DNA from: Yarrowia lipolytica
Taxonomy: Eukaryota > Ascomycota > Dipodascomycetes > Dipodascales
Direction: 5' to 3'
DNA length: 64,000 nt
Assembly (NCBI RefSeq): GCF_001761485.1
Contig: NC_090771.1
Span: forward strand, 2,480,001 to 2,544,000
Part shown: piece by piece, positions 54,301-64,000 of the stretch
Layout of the letters: each line of letters begins with the position of its first letter
How positions within the stretch are numbered: position 1 is the first letter of the stretch
The notes under the pieces: generated by a model
The model's database searches: none
What the model saw: the letters and a program-made list of their open reading frames with translations, nothing else
Told to the model about the DNA's origin: nothing
Position numbers and translations under genes: made by a program

Positions 54301-56021
54301 AGGAGGTGTCTAGTGGATTAAATCTGGGGACTGGAATGGTAAACACACGAGGTAATAGAAGGAAACCAAACGGCCCATCGTTTAATATTACTGGCCCTTA
54401 GCTCCTCAAACGCACCCCACATGGATAACACTATCATATGTGGATGCACTGCAACACGACAGCCAATAACATGAATCCACGATTGATAAAGCAGAGCATG
54501 CCTGAGATACCAGTTGTACAAAGATACAGGTCCACACTCGCGTCTTTGTCAGTTATACGAGGCAAGACGAAGACGACAGTTTCACTTGATAGCCGTTGGT
54601 AGCCGACCAGGGGGGGATCTGTCTTAGAACGTTGCTCATGGAAAACTTTTCAGTCTCACCGGCGCAAACTGTAGATAAGCAAAGTCTCTATGCCTCGAGA
54701 TAGCGGGTGAATATCCGTGCTCAAGCTCAAACTAAGAGCTTGTCCACGGTTGATTGACGGTGTCGTAGGCCGAGCTAAAGGTCGGGGTCCCGACTCGGCC
54801 GTTTTTTAGACTCTGCCTTTGTGCTTTATGCTCCAGTCGCTGTCAAGAAAAAAGGCTGATAGAATATGGTGCCAGGGCCGAGGACAAGAGGGTTGTGGCT
54901 GAGACAGACTAGGGCCTGGGCACGGAAGCAGGGTATAGAGGTGGTGATACAGTGGTACAGGGGCCGTGTTAGAGCATCAGAGACAGGTTCTTTGCGTTTT
55001 GTACCTGCGATCCATGAGCGCTCGTAATTTGAGTAGTTTTTGGGGCCCTATACCTCTCTCATGTTCACTTCCTCCCTCCTTATCTAATCTCGTCCAATTA
55101 CCAAAGACTGCAAAGTTTTGCTTGCCAAGACAGGGCGTCATCCAGCCTGGCTGACAGCAGATGTTGACAGCGATGCATAATCGTGAGTGGGCTCCATATG
55201 TAAAATCAGTAACAGGGCAGACCGCGTATTGGGGTCCCACCGCTGCGCCGTCCTTCTCAGATGCCCTATATATGTTTGTCTCTTGTGTGTGGTGGCTGGA
55301 CCCACTCTAACTCAACCTCTGGCTCCCAGACCTTTTCAGACAGACTCTGCTACGAGCCTCGCGCCCCCCCCATGAACCATAGAATAGAATAGCTACGTTA
55401 GGAGAAGACGCACGGCGATGATACGGGTACCCCTCATGACATCAATATCCGCTGCCCCTCTTGCCAGCAAGGCGTCAGCAGGTGCTTTTTTCGCTATTTT
55501 CACCAGACCACAGCCTTTTTCCTTGTGTCTCATCTTGGATTCCTTCAAAGGCAACTCACCGCACCTCCGAGTCGTGTGAACAATGTAATAATAGGCTATT
55601 GACTTTTTTCCCACCTGTTTAGCGCCAAACCCAAAGCGCTTTTCGCCCCCACTGCAGCCCGATGGAAGGCACATATGGCAAGGGAAAAGTCTTCAGGTAA
55701 TACATGCCTGCTGCAACTATATGTACTCTGACTCATTCCCTCAGACGTGGGTCATAGACAGCTGTTTTAAACCGGGCAAATCAATCTCTGTCGCACAGGT
55801 ATTTCTGCCCTTCAAAACCAGGTTGCCACATCAGATTCCATCAAAGTTTTTCAGACTAACTTCAATCTTAAACGGCATCTCACAACAAGCGAATTGGACG
55901 GAAAAAAAGCGTCTATCATTACCGGCACCTATCCACACTAAGACAGTACTAAAGGACGACGCTCCCCACGAAACGACGTTTCGACCTTAACGACCCTGCC
56001 GTCTCCATCCATCCGACCACA
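51329..56021. other. 4.7-kb interval between the subtilase and CAN1
   Basis: Promoters of the divergently read subtilase and CAN1 must lie at its ends. The only coding candidate is the small spliced ORF at 52452-52859. ACTTGTA/TACAAGT motifs recur at about 51420, 51695, 51755, 51905, 52752, 53640 and 53758. Donor-like sites near 53366, 55182 and 55555 follow ATG frames but have no good acceptor. Confidence 0.55.
52452..52859 (+). CDS. Candidate spliced 57-residue ORF
   Basis: ATG at 52452 opens 31 codons (MGCDWYHLMVDYE...VVVDES) that run to a donor GTGAGTAAG at 52546. An acceptor with fused branch site, GACTAACCAG, ends at 52779. Splicing out the 234-nt intron joins a split Phe codon and continues 26 codons to TGA at 52857. 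The second exon is rich in Ser, Cys, Lys and Arg (ending SHWRKRCRC). Both signals fit the Yarrowia consensus and the phase works, but by chance a few such pairs are expected in 64 kb. I recognise no family and see no conserved domain. Treat as a prediction. Confidence 0.25.
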
Positions 56022-57740
56022 ATGGAAAAGACATTTTCAAACGATTACCCACCCTCCGGGACTGAGGCCCACATCCACATCAACCACACGGCCCACTCGG
56101 ATGACTCAGAGGAGGTGCCCTCGCACAAGGAAAATTACAACACCAGTGGCCACGACCTGGAGGAGTCCGACCCGGATAACCATGTCGGTGAGACCCTCGA
56201 GGTCAAGCGAGGTCTCAAGATGCGACACATCTCCATGATCTCGCTTGGAGGAACCATTGGTACCGGTCTCTTCATTGGTACCGGAGGAGCTCTCCAGCAG
56301 GCCGGTCCCTGTGGCGCCCTCGTCGCCTACGTGTTCATGGCCACCATTGTCTACTCTGTTGCCGAGTCTCTTGGAGAACTGGCTACGTACATTCCCATCA
56401 CCGGCTCCTTTGCCGTCTTTACTACCCGATATCTGTCACAGTCGTTTGGTGCCTCCATGGGCTGGCTATACTGGTTCTCGTGGGCGATCACCTTCGCCAT
56501 CGAGCTCAACACCATTGGTCCCGTGATTGAGTACTGGACTGACGCCGTTCCTACTGCTGCCTGGATTGCCATCTTCTTCGTCATCCTCACTACCATCAAC
56601 TTCTTCCCCGTGGGCTTCTATGGCGAAGTCGAGTTCTGGGTGGCCTCCGTGAAGGTCATTGCCATCATTGGATGGCTCATCTACGCGCTCTGCATGACGT
56701 GTGGAGCAGGTGTAACAGGTCCTGTGGGATTCAGATACTGGAACCACCCCGGACCCATGGGAGACGGAATCTGGACCGACGGCGTGCCCATTGTGCGAAA
56801 CGCGCCCGGTCGACGATTCATGGGATGGCTCAATTCGCTCGTTAACGCCGCCTTCACCTACCAGGGCTGTGAGCTGGTCGGAGTCACTGCCGGTGAGGCC
56901 CAGAACCCCAGAAAGTCCGTCCCTCGAGCCATCAACCGAGTCTTTGCTCGAATTTGCATCTTCTACATTGGCTCTATCTTCTTCATGGGCATGCTCGTGC
57001 CCTTTAACGACCCCAAGCTGACCGATGACTCCTCCGTCATCGCCTCCTCTCCTTTTGTTATTGCCATTATCAACTCTGGCACCAAGGTGCTCCCTCACAT
57101 TTTCAACGCCGTCATTCTCATCACCCTGATTTCGGCAGGAAACTCCAACGTCTACATTGGCTCGCGAGTGGTCTACGCCCTGGCTGACTCCGGAACCGCA
57201 CCAAAGTTCTTCAAGCGAACCACCAAGAAGGGAGTGCCGTACGTGGCAGTCTGCTTCACCTCGGCGTTTGGTCTGCTGGCCTTCATGTCTGTGTCCGAGT
57301 CGTCGTCCACTGTCTTCGACTGGTTCATCAACATCTCCGCTGTGGCCGGCCTCATCTGTTGGGCCTTCATCTCTGCCTCCCACATCCGATTCATGCAAGT
57401 GCTTAAGCACAGAGGGATCTCCAGAGATACGCTGCCCTTCAAGGCACGATGGCAGCCATTCTACTCATGGTACGCGCTCGTCTCCATCATCTTCATCACT
57501 CTCATCCAGGGCTTCACGTCCTTCTGGCACTTTACCGCCGCCAAGTTCATGACTGCATACATCTCCGTCATTGTCTGGGTCGGTTTGTACATTATCTTCC
57601 AGTGTCTGTTCCGATGCAAGTTCCTTATCCCTATTGAGGATGTGGACATTGACACCGGCCGACGAGAGATTGACGACGATGTGTGGGAGGAGAAGATCCC
57701 CACAAAGTGGTACGAGAAGTTTTGGAATATTATTGCATAA
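56022..57740 (+). CDS. CAN1: Basic amino acid (arginine/lysine) permease
   Basis: A 572-residue plasma-membrane permease of the yeast amino acid transporter (YAT/APC) family. An acidic cytosolic N-tail (about 65 residues) leads into [24 protein letters not shown], the family signature at helix 1. Twelve helices follow. The E-L-x-T motif region [17 protein letters not shown] and [26 protein letters not shown] (helix 6 and the following loop) are intact. The C-tail [17 protein letters not shown]...[10 protein letters not shown] closely follows S. cerevisiae Can1, which separates it from GAP1/AGP1-type permeases. It imports arginine and probably lysine and the toxic analogue canavanine by proton symport. 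SRY1 and FAS2 follow on the same strand, separated by normal promoter-sized gaps. Confidence 0.9.
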   Translation: MEKTFSNDYPPSGTEAHIHINHTAHSDDSEEVPSHKENYNTSGHDLEESDPDNHVGETLEVKRGLKMRHISMISLGGTIGTGLFIGTGGALQQAGPCGALVAYVFMATIVYSVAESLGELATYIPITGSFAVFTTRYLSQSFGASMGWLYWFSWAITFAIELNTIGPVIEYWTDAVPTAAWIAIFFVILTTINFFPVGFYGEVEFWVASVKVIAIIGWLIYALCMTCGAGVTGPVGFRYWNHPGPMGDGIWTDGVPIVRNAPGRRFMGWLNSLVNAAFTYQGCELVGVTAGEAQNPRKSVPRAINRVFARICIFYIGSIFFMGMLVPFNDPKLTDDSSVIASSPFVIAIINSGTKVLPHIFNAVILITLISAGNSNVYIGSRVVYALADSGTAPKFFKRTTKKGVPYVAVCFTSAFGLLAFMSVSESSSTVFDWFINISAVAGLICWAFISASHIRFMQVLKHRGISRDTLPFKARWQPFYSWYALVSIIFITLIQGFTSFWHFTAAKFMTAYISVIVWVGLYIIFQCLFRCKFLIPIEDVDIDTGRREIDDDVWEEKIPTKWYEKFWNIIA

Positions 57741-59489
57741 GAAGATCGGGGATTCCCGACGCTCTCTCCTGGAGCAAACCACTCTTACCAAGCATATAGC
57801 ATATATAATAACGTATTGAATTTATTAACTGATTGAATTGAGAGTAAAGCCAGTAGCGTTGTACGGCTGTAGCTTTTTAGAAAAGTGGCAGATGAGCGAT
57901 GGTGGATATGAAAGTACCTTTACGGCATGTAGCGACACAAGATCGCTTCCAAGAACTCGACATTCAAGCCCAGCTCGTACAAGAAAATGAACTAGCCAAT
58001 CATATGAACTAGCACATTGAAGTCACCGCATCATCTCTGTTGGAAACGACGCGCATGTACTCGTGCGTAGTAAATCCGTATCTGTACACTCGAAAGATTA
58101 CAGTATGTAGTAGTAGCATGACTAACGATGTAACGTCCAAATAACGCTCTGTGCCTACTCCTGTAGATGCATTAGACCACCTGCTAACGTCTACACGTTA
58201 TGTCCGTTAGCTCCAAGATTGCACTTTTCCCTCAAAGACTCTGCTGGGTTACGTCATGGTCTCTTTCGGGTCTCTGGTCCGTTCTCTGCCCGCCCATATC
58301 CGCCCAGGCTGCTACGATACAGGATAAGCTCATAAGCTTAGATTATTTTTCCGGAATGACATCACGATGCAGTGGTGGAAGGATGTATGGGGAATGCTTT
58401 TGACGACGCAATATTTACCGAAAAGCTCTGAAAACTCATAAAGTAGACATCGATGGTTCTAGTAGTGATTATGAACATTTTCAACCAAATTTGAGCCTTG
58501 GATCTCGAGAGAGAAGAACAGTACAAGTACCGTAGTAAATCACTCATGGATATAACCAAACGTTAATTTCCAAATTCATCAATCTCGTTTACTTCAGTCA
58601 TCACTACTGTAACGGTGCTTGAATCGAGTGCGTAAAACATGTCGAATGAAGAACGAAGAAACGACCTTTACAACATTTGCGTGCTTATATTACGTCTTCC
58701 GACGACACTGTAGATGTACCGCCCGCTTCGTACTGTATCCATAAATGGATGTACCGGCACAACCTCGTACCTACCTGGTACGTACTGGTTTCCCAGTTTG
58801 CTGACAGCCTTACTCTTCACAGGCCATACTCTATCGTACATAATAGCTAACTAACAGTCCTCTTGAAAGGATGTCGAACCGTAAATAGTCCTCGAGTTCA
58901 GTGGTTCTCATTTGAACATAAGGGTGGAATAGTCCGTGTTTTTTCTGATCCACGCCTAGAGCTGACCAATAACATCTTGTTGAAATCGTTAGGTCAGGTC
59001 AGCAGGATGTTTTCTTGATGGAGAGCAAAAGTGGGCGCGCATTTGCTTTTATGCTTGGGACGTGCGGCCGGGTAACTCAACCTAAACAAGGTGTTTTTTC
59101 AGTCCGCCCAGTAGGGTAATAGGGCTGGAGGAGACCTCCAATAATTATGTAATGACGGATCAGTGAACAAGGGCGACTGCACTGAGTAAGCGCCTGGCCT
59201 ATCACCTCGCTTAAGCTGCAAGTTATACATGAGATAAAAAGTAAGAGGTAGATGAGAGATGTCGGGGAAGCCCTCGGGGGATGTCATGTGACCCCACGTG
59301 ATAACCCAATAGGTCCCGTAGCCACTTCCACGGGTCTTCGTTGCTACTTTCAAGCCAATTAATAATTAAATTACTGGACACACCCTATGACTGCAACTCC
59401 CCACACAGCCGCATGGCTCGCTTAAGATATATGCTACTTGTAGCTAGCAGCAGAATTTCTATCGCAGCAGCCAAGTCGCTCAAAACACA
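57741..59489. other. Intergenic region upstream of SRY1
   Basis: No gene is seen. The last 60 nt before the SRY1 ATG hold GATATATG (about 59425-59432) and CTACTTGTAG (59434-59443). TACAAGT also occurs near 58518. Confidence 0.6.
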
Positions 59490-60461
59490 ATGACTGGCGA
59501 AGGAATCACCTACAAGGATGTCAAGCACGCACACAAGCGACTCGACAAGGTCGCCGTCAAGACACCCGTGCTGTCGATCCAGCTCGACGACACTCAATAC
59601 TTTCTCAAGTGCGAGAATATCCAGCGAACCGGAGCCTTCAAGTTCCGTGGAGCCTACAATGCCTTGTCGCAGTTCTCGTCCAAGCAAAAGGCCGGTGGAG
59701 TACTAACGTACTCATCTGGTAACCATGCTCAGGCCATTGCCCATGCTGCTGCCATGCTCGGAATCAAGGCCACCATCATCATGCCCACGGATGCCCCTAA
59801 AAGCAAGTTGCAAGGTACCAAGGACCTGGGGGCTACAATTGTGCCCTACGACAGATACAAACAGGACCGTGACGAGGTAGCCAATGCAATTCTCACGGAA
59901 CATCCCGAAATGACGCTCATTCCTCCATATGATCATCCCGACATCATCGCAGGACAAGGTACAGTGGTCAAGGAGCTGCTAGAGGAAACAGGACCTCTGG
60001 ACGATATCTTTGTGCCGCTGGGTGGAGGAGGACTGCTGGCAGGCTCCCTTCTGGCAGCAGAAAAACTCGCTCCAAAGTGTAAGGTGTGGGGTGTGGAGCC
60101 CGAGACAGGAAACGACGGTAAGCTGTCACTTCAAAGAGGCCAAATCGTGCATATTGACACCCCGGTGACGATTGCCGACGGTGCTCAGACCCAGCATCTG
60201 GGAGAACTCACCTTCCCCATCATTCAGAGACTTGTCACGGATATCAAGACGGTCAACGAGGGAGAGATGATTGCTATGACGCAATGGTACGCCCGAAAGA
60301 TGAAGCTGGTGGTGGAGCCAACTGGATGCATGGCTTTGGCAGCGGCGTTCTCGTGCTGTGGAGGCACCCACAAGAAGCGAGTGGGAGTCATCATCAGTGG
60401 AGGAAACGTGGATCTCGATAAGTATGCCACCTATCTAACCACTCCGGTCGTTCAGCATTGA
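59490..60461 (+). CDS. SRY1: Serine racemase / 3-hydroxyaspartate or threonine dehydratase-like PLP enzyme
   Basis: A 323-residue fold-type II PLP enzyme, the length of S. cerevisiae Sry1 (threo-3-hydroxyaspartate dehydratase, homologous to serine racemase). The Schiff-base lysine is K51 in TGAFKFRGAYNAL. The substrate-carboxylate loop is SSGNHAQA (about 75-82), with the phosphate-binding glycine loop LGGGGLLAG (about 176-184) and a C-terminal ISGGNVDL. Ser75/Ser76 next to GNH corresponds to the re-face serine of racemases. It lacks the C-terminal ACT regulatory domain of biosynthetic threonine deaminase, so it is not ILV1. It converts hydroxyaspartate or serine-like substrates to the keto acid plus ammonia in the cytosol. 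ATG at 59490 follows a CTACTTGTAG motif by about 47 nt. Confidence 0.9.
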   Translation: MTGEGITYKDVKHAHKRLDKVAVKTPVLSIQLDDTQYFLKCENIQRTGAFKFRGAYNALSQFSSKQKAGGVLTYSSGNHAQAIAHAAAMLGIKATIIMPTDAPKSKLQGTKDLGATIVPYDRYKQDRDEVANAILTEHPEMTLIPPYDHPDIIAGQGTVVKELLEETGPLDDIFVPLGGGGLLAGSLLAAEKLAPKCKVWGVEPETGNDGKLSLQRGQIVHIDTPVTIADGAQTQHLGELTFPIIQRLVTDIKTVNEGEMIAMTQWYARKMKLVVEPTGCMALAAAFSCCGGTHKKRVGVIISGGNVDLDKYATYLTTPVVQH

Positions 60462-61608
60462 TGGGGTGGTCCAAATATGAGATTTTTTTATAAGTAACAG
60501 CATTCTAACAGAAACTAAAGGACTGTAGCAAGGACTAATAGGCTGTGGCGAACATGGCTTCAGTGTAATGTGCCCTTGATGGACCTCTTCAACTGTGAGC
60601 AATTGGTGAGGTTCCACTGCCCTCAACCAAATAGACAGTCTCCCTATAGTGTACTTGTACTGTCTTGCAGAGTAATCAAATGTGATCAGAAAACCATGTA
60701 CCGAATAATTGCATCATCTACTTGTAGTATCTTCATTTTGAACCATGTTCCATTCAAATCACATCTGAATCGACTGGTAGCATGTGGGTGAAAGTCTGGA
60801 TTTACTTACAACTTTAGTTGGGAATATTGTTGATCCAAATGATACCAGAAAATACACCAAAATATGGCCGCAATGGGGCATGAATAGCACTCATATTGCG
60901 CTAGACCAGCTTCCCAATTCACTATATTGCATATACAAGTAGTAGTGCTCGTTCAAAACGCGTCCCGAAAACCTGTCCACCAGTTGCACTGTTGTCTCCT
61001 TTCTGCTTGGCAGATATTTACAAGCCTCGGTTGACGATCACTTATTTATCCGAAATGCCGCAGTGAGAGAGTGCACCTTAGATCGCGTGTTTTCAGGTGT
61101 AGTTTCAGCAGCTGACTACACATACATGTCACCCACTCATCAACACAAGCCCAACTATCACCCGATACAAGACTACAGTATTGTTTTACTGTAGCAGCCC
61201 TGTTGGGTTCCGGCTGTCCTTTTCTCAATCTCAACCGTCTCCCAACGTTGGGAGCAGCATAAGGTTTGGAAACAAACGACGCAGGAAAAAAAAGTTGGTT
61301 TATCAGTTGGGGGAGGGCGTTCAAGTAGGGAGAGGATATATGGTAAATGGGCGCGTGGAATGAAGTAGAGAATGGTTTGCTTGAGAAAACGACCCTTAAA
61401 TTAATCATGGCCATTTTTTCCCCACTCAAAATCCCCCCACAACACCCTGCAACATACACTTCCCAGCACTCAACAAAGTTGATCCTCCCTCAACGTATGC
61501 CACTGCATGCATGATACGGGGGTCGCGATTCTAAATAAAACGACTGTCGTGCCTCAATTGAAACGTCACGAGAAATCTGTGAACTACACACACAAACAGT
61601 TCATTACG
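60462..61608. other. FAS2 promoter and 5' leader
   Basis: Non-coding interval between SRY1 and FAS2. A CA-rich leader (about 61580-61609) runs into the first FAS2 exon end. ACTTGTA/TACAAGT motifs occur near 60650, 60718 and 60938. I do not see a clear UAS-INO element. Confidence 0.6.
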
Positions 61609-64000
61609 AGTGAGTCTTGAAATATGGGATATGAGGAGGGGTTTGAAGAGGTTGCAATCGATAACTCACGACACGGACGAAAAAGAATAAGGACCAACAC
61701 GATCTCCAGACAACCACAGATCAGCAGTCGAACCCCCCTCAACAGCAGACAAATGATGTTGTGGAATTGCAGTAGATGATTTCTTCTGCGACGCTAGTAT
61801 TGGCTGTCGGCGACACTATTCTCTGACAGTGCCCAATGGTCTTTTTATTGTGCACCAACCGCTGATTTGTGGCTCAGGTTTTGTGACGGCGAGAGTCATT
61901 CTCGTGATGCATGGGATGATTGGTCTCTTTGAAGCCGACAGATCGACATATTTCCACACACAGCAACGACAATGTTATCTTATCCATTGCCATTCTAACC
62001 CAGTGCACCCCGAAGTCGAACAAGAACTCGCCCACGTGCTCCTGACGGAGCTGCTGGCCTACCAATTTGCCTCGCCCGTGCGATGGATCGAGACCCAGGA
62101 CGTGCTGTTCAAGCAGTTCAATGTCGAGCGAGTCGTCGAAGTCGGCCCATCCCCAACTCTCGCCGGCATGGCCCAGCGAACCCTTAAGTCCAAGTACGAG
62201 TCATACGACGCTGCTCTGTCTCTGCAGCGAGAGATCCTGTGTTACTCCAAGGACCAGAAGGACATCTACTACCTTGCCGATGAGGCCGATGAAGCCCCTG
62301 CCCCCGCTGCTGGTGGTGATGCCCCCGCTGCTCCTGCCGCTGCCGGCGCTCCTGCCGCCGCTGCCCGCTCCTGGCTGCCGCTGCCGCCCCCTCTGGCCCC
62401 GTTGCCAAGGTTGAGGACGCCCCCGTCAAGGCCCAGGAGATTCTCCACGCCCTGGTCGCCCATAAGCTCAAGAAGACCCCCGAGCAGGTGCCCCTGTCCA
62501 AGGCCATCAAAGACCTTGTTGGTGGTAAGTCTACCATCCAGAACGAGATTCTCGGTGATCTCGGAAAGGAATTTGGTGCCACCCCTGAGAAGCCCGAGGA
62601 TACTCCCCTTGGCGAGCTGGCTGAGTCCTTCCAGGCCTCCTTTGACGGCAAGCTCGGTAAGCAGTCTTCTTCTCTCATTGCCCGACTCATGTCCTCCAAG
62701 ATGCCCGGAGGGTTCTCTCTCACCTCTGCTCGATCCTACCTCGACAGCAGATGGGGCCTGGCTGCTGGCCGACAGGACTCCGTTCTGCTTGTTGCTCTGA
62801 TGAACGAACCCAAGAACCGACTTGGCTCTGAAGCCGAGGCCAAGGCCTACCTCGACGAGCAGACCCAGAAGTATGCTGCTTCTGCCGGTCTTAACCTGTC
62901 TGCCCCCGCTGGTGGTGCCGAGGGTGGCAATGGCGGTGGCGCCGTCATTGACTCCGCTGCCTTTGACGCTCTCACCAAGGACCAGCGATACCTGGTCCAG
63001 CAGCAACTCGAGTTGTTTGCCAACTACCTGAAGCAGGATCTGCGACAGGGCTCCAAGGTGGCTGCTGCCCAGAAGGAGGCCATGGATATTCTGCAAGCTG
63101 AACTGGATCTTTGGAACTCCGAGCACGGCGAGGTCTACGCTGAGGGCATCAAGCCCGCCTTCTCTGCCCTGAAGGCCCGTGTCTACGACTCGTACTGGAA
63201 CTGGGCTCGACAGGACTCGCTCTCCATGTACTTTGACATTGTTTTCGGTCGTCTCTCCACCGTTGACCGAGAGATTATGGCTAAGTGTATCCACCTGATG
63301 AACCGAACCAACCACAACCTGATCGACTACATGCAGTACCACATGGACCACGTCCCCGTTCACAAGGGAGCCACCTACGAGCTTGCCAAGCAGCTCGGTC
63401 TGCAGCTCCTCGAGAACTGTAAGGAGACTCTCACCGAGGCCCCCGTCTACAAGGATGTCTCTTACCCCACTGGACCCCAGACCACCATTGATGTCAAGGG
63501 TAACATTGTTTACAACGAGGTGCCCCGACCCAATGTCCGAAAGCTCGAGCAGTATGTCCACGAGATGGCCTGTGGTGGTGAGCTGACCAAGGACCCCTCT
63601 TTTGTTGGAGAAGGTGTCCAGGGCGAGCTCAAGAAGCTGTACTCTCAGATCTCTGCTCTTGCCAAGACCCAGACCGGCTCTACCCTCGACATCGAGGCTC
63701 TGTACTCCGACCTGGTCGCTAAGATCTCCCAGGCCGAGGACGCGTCCAAGCCTGTCGTTGAGAACAAGGCTGTTTCTGCCTCCATCACTCCCGGCACTCT
63801 CCCTTTTCTCCACATCAAGAAGAAGACCGAACTTGGTGCCTGGAATTACGACAGCGAGACCACCGCCACCTACCTCGATGGTCTTGAGGTTGCTGCCCGT
63901 GATGGTCTCACTTTCCAGGGCAAGACTGCTCTGATCACCGGTGCTGGTGCTGGCTCCATTGGTGCCTCAATCCTCCAGGGTCTCATTTCCGGAGGCTGCA
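61609..64000 (+). CDS. FAS2: Fatty acid synthase subunit alpha, 5' part (continues past the window)
   Basis: The N-terminal 650 or so residues of the alpha chain of the cytosolic type I fatty acid synthase. [11 protein letters not shown] to about residue 90 is the alpha contribution to the malonyl/palmitoyl transferase domain. After an Ala-rich linker comes the acyl carrier protein, with the phosphopantetheine serine in [17 protein letters not shown]. Structural segments follow, then the start of the ketoreductase ([14 protein letters not shown], Rossmann loop) at the window end. The coding sequence joins one base (A at 61609) to exon 2 from 62004: intron 61610-62003 starts GTGAGTCTT and ends TTCTAACCCAG, splitting the ATG as A|TG. 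Within the linker (about 62342-62375) the frame shifts by net -1 or +2: residues before it and after it are both plainly FAS2 but in different frames. In an essential gene this is probably a sequence error. Confidence 0.92.
61610..62003 (+). other. FAS2 intron 1, splitting the start codon
   Basis: 394 nt, GTGAGT donor, TTCTAACC-CAG branch/acceptor. The intron lies between the A and TG of the initiator. It contains an in-frame ATG at 61907 that would add 33 residues if the intron were kept or if transcription started inside it. Confidence 0.85.

Noticed and set aside
55393-55674. Minus-strand ATG frame with a GTGAGT donor at about 55557
   Set aside because: No branch/acceptor consensus was found within a normal intron length.
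56466-57410. 314-codon antisense frame over CAN1
   Set aside because: Shadow of the permease gene; no membrane segments or motifs of its own.
62269-63813. 514-codon antisense frame over FAS2
   Set aside because: Same cause: codon bias of a highly expressed gene leaves the opposite strand open. The sense frame has clear homology.
1-64000. CRISPR arrays, rRNA genes, complete transposons or virus-like elements
   Set aside because: I saw no repeat-spacer pattern, rRNA sequence, transposase, reverse transcriptase or long terminal repeats. Small degraded copies could escape reading by eye.

Overview
The window looks like nuclear DNA of the yeast Yarrowia lipolytica. Proteins read as hemiascomycete yeast: a CAN1-type arginine permease, an SRY1-type PLP enzyme, and fatty acid synthase alpha (FAS2) whose N-terminus is [11 protein letters not shown]. 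Introns follow the Yarrowia pattern, a GTGAGT donor with the CTAAC branch site fused to the acceptor CAG. Intergenic stretches of 1 to 5 kb are common. From memory, unverified, CAN1 and FAS2 lie close together on chromosome B of that species, near YALI0B19338g and YALI0B19382g.

Layout, left to right. 1-12 kb: two tandem paralogous MFS transporters in long empty flanks. 12-20 kb: a 2-oxoglutarate/Fe(II) oxygenase gene (-), a possible 43-residue CAAX-ending micro-ORF (-), a spliced NTF2-like gene (+) and a CRAL-TRIO/RhoGAP gene (-). 21-34 kb: an RCY1-type F-box/Sec10 recyclin (+), a spliced F-box gene (-), RNase H2 subunit C (-), tRNA-Ser(AGA) (-), a class V aminotransferase-fold enzyme (-) and a TPR protein resembling p67phox/NoxR (-). 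34-46 kb: a mitotic B-type cyclin (+) behind about 5 kb of non-coding DNA, a Kelch-BTB protein (-) and a siderophore transporter (-). 49-64 kb: intron-bearing tRNA-Gln(TTG) (+), a secreted subtilase (-), then CAN1, SRY1 and the 5' part of FAS2, all (+).

There are no operons, so functional links are thematic only. CAN1, SRY1 and FAS2 are primary metabolism. The RhoGAP, recyclin, p67phox-like protein and cyclin point to polarity, recycling and cell-cycle control. Most of the novelty is in gene structure. The FAS2 start codon is split by an intron. The cyclin has a 45-nt in-frame intron just after codon 3. The NTF2-like and F-box genes are split. One small spliced ORF was found only by pairing splice signals. 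The window also carries a net frameshift in the Ala-rich linker of FAS2. A short motif, ACTTGTA/TACAAGT, is scattered through non-coding DNA far more often than chance predicts. I saw no CRISPR array, rRNA gene, recognisable transposon or virus-like element.
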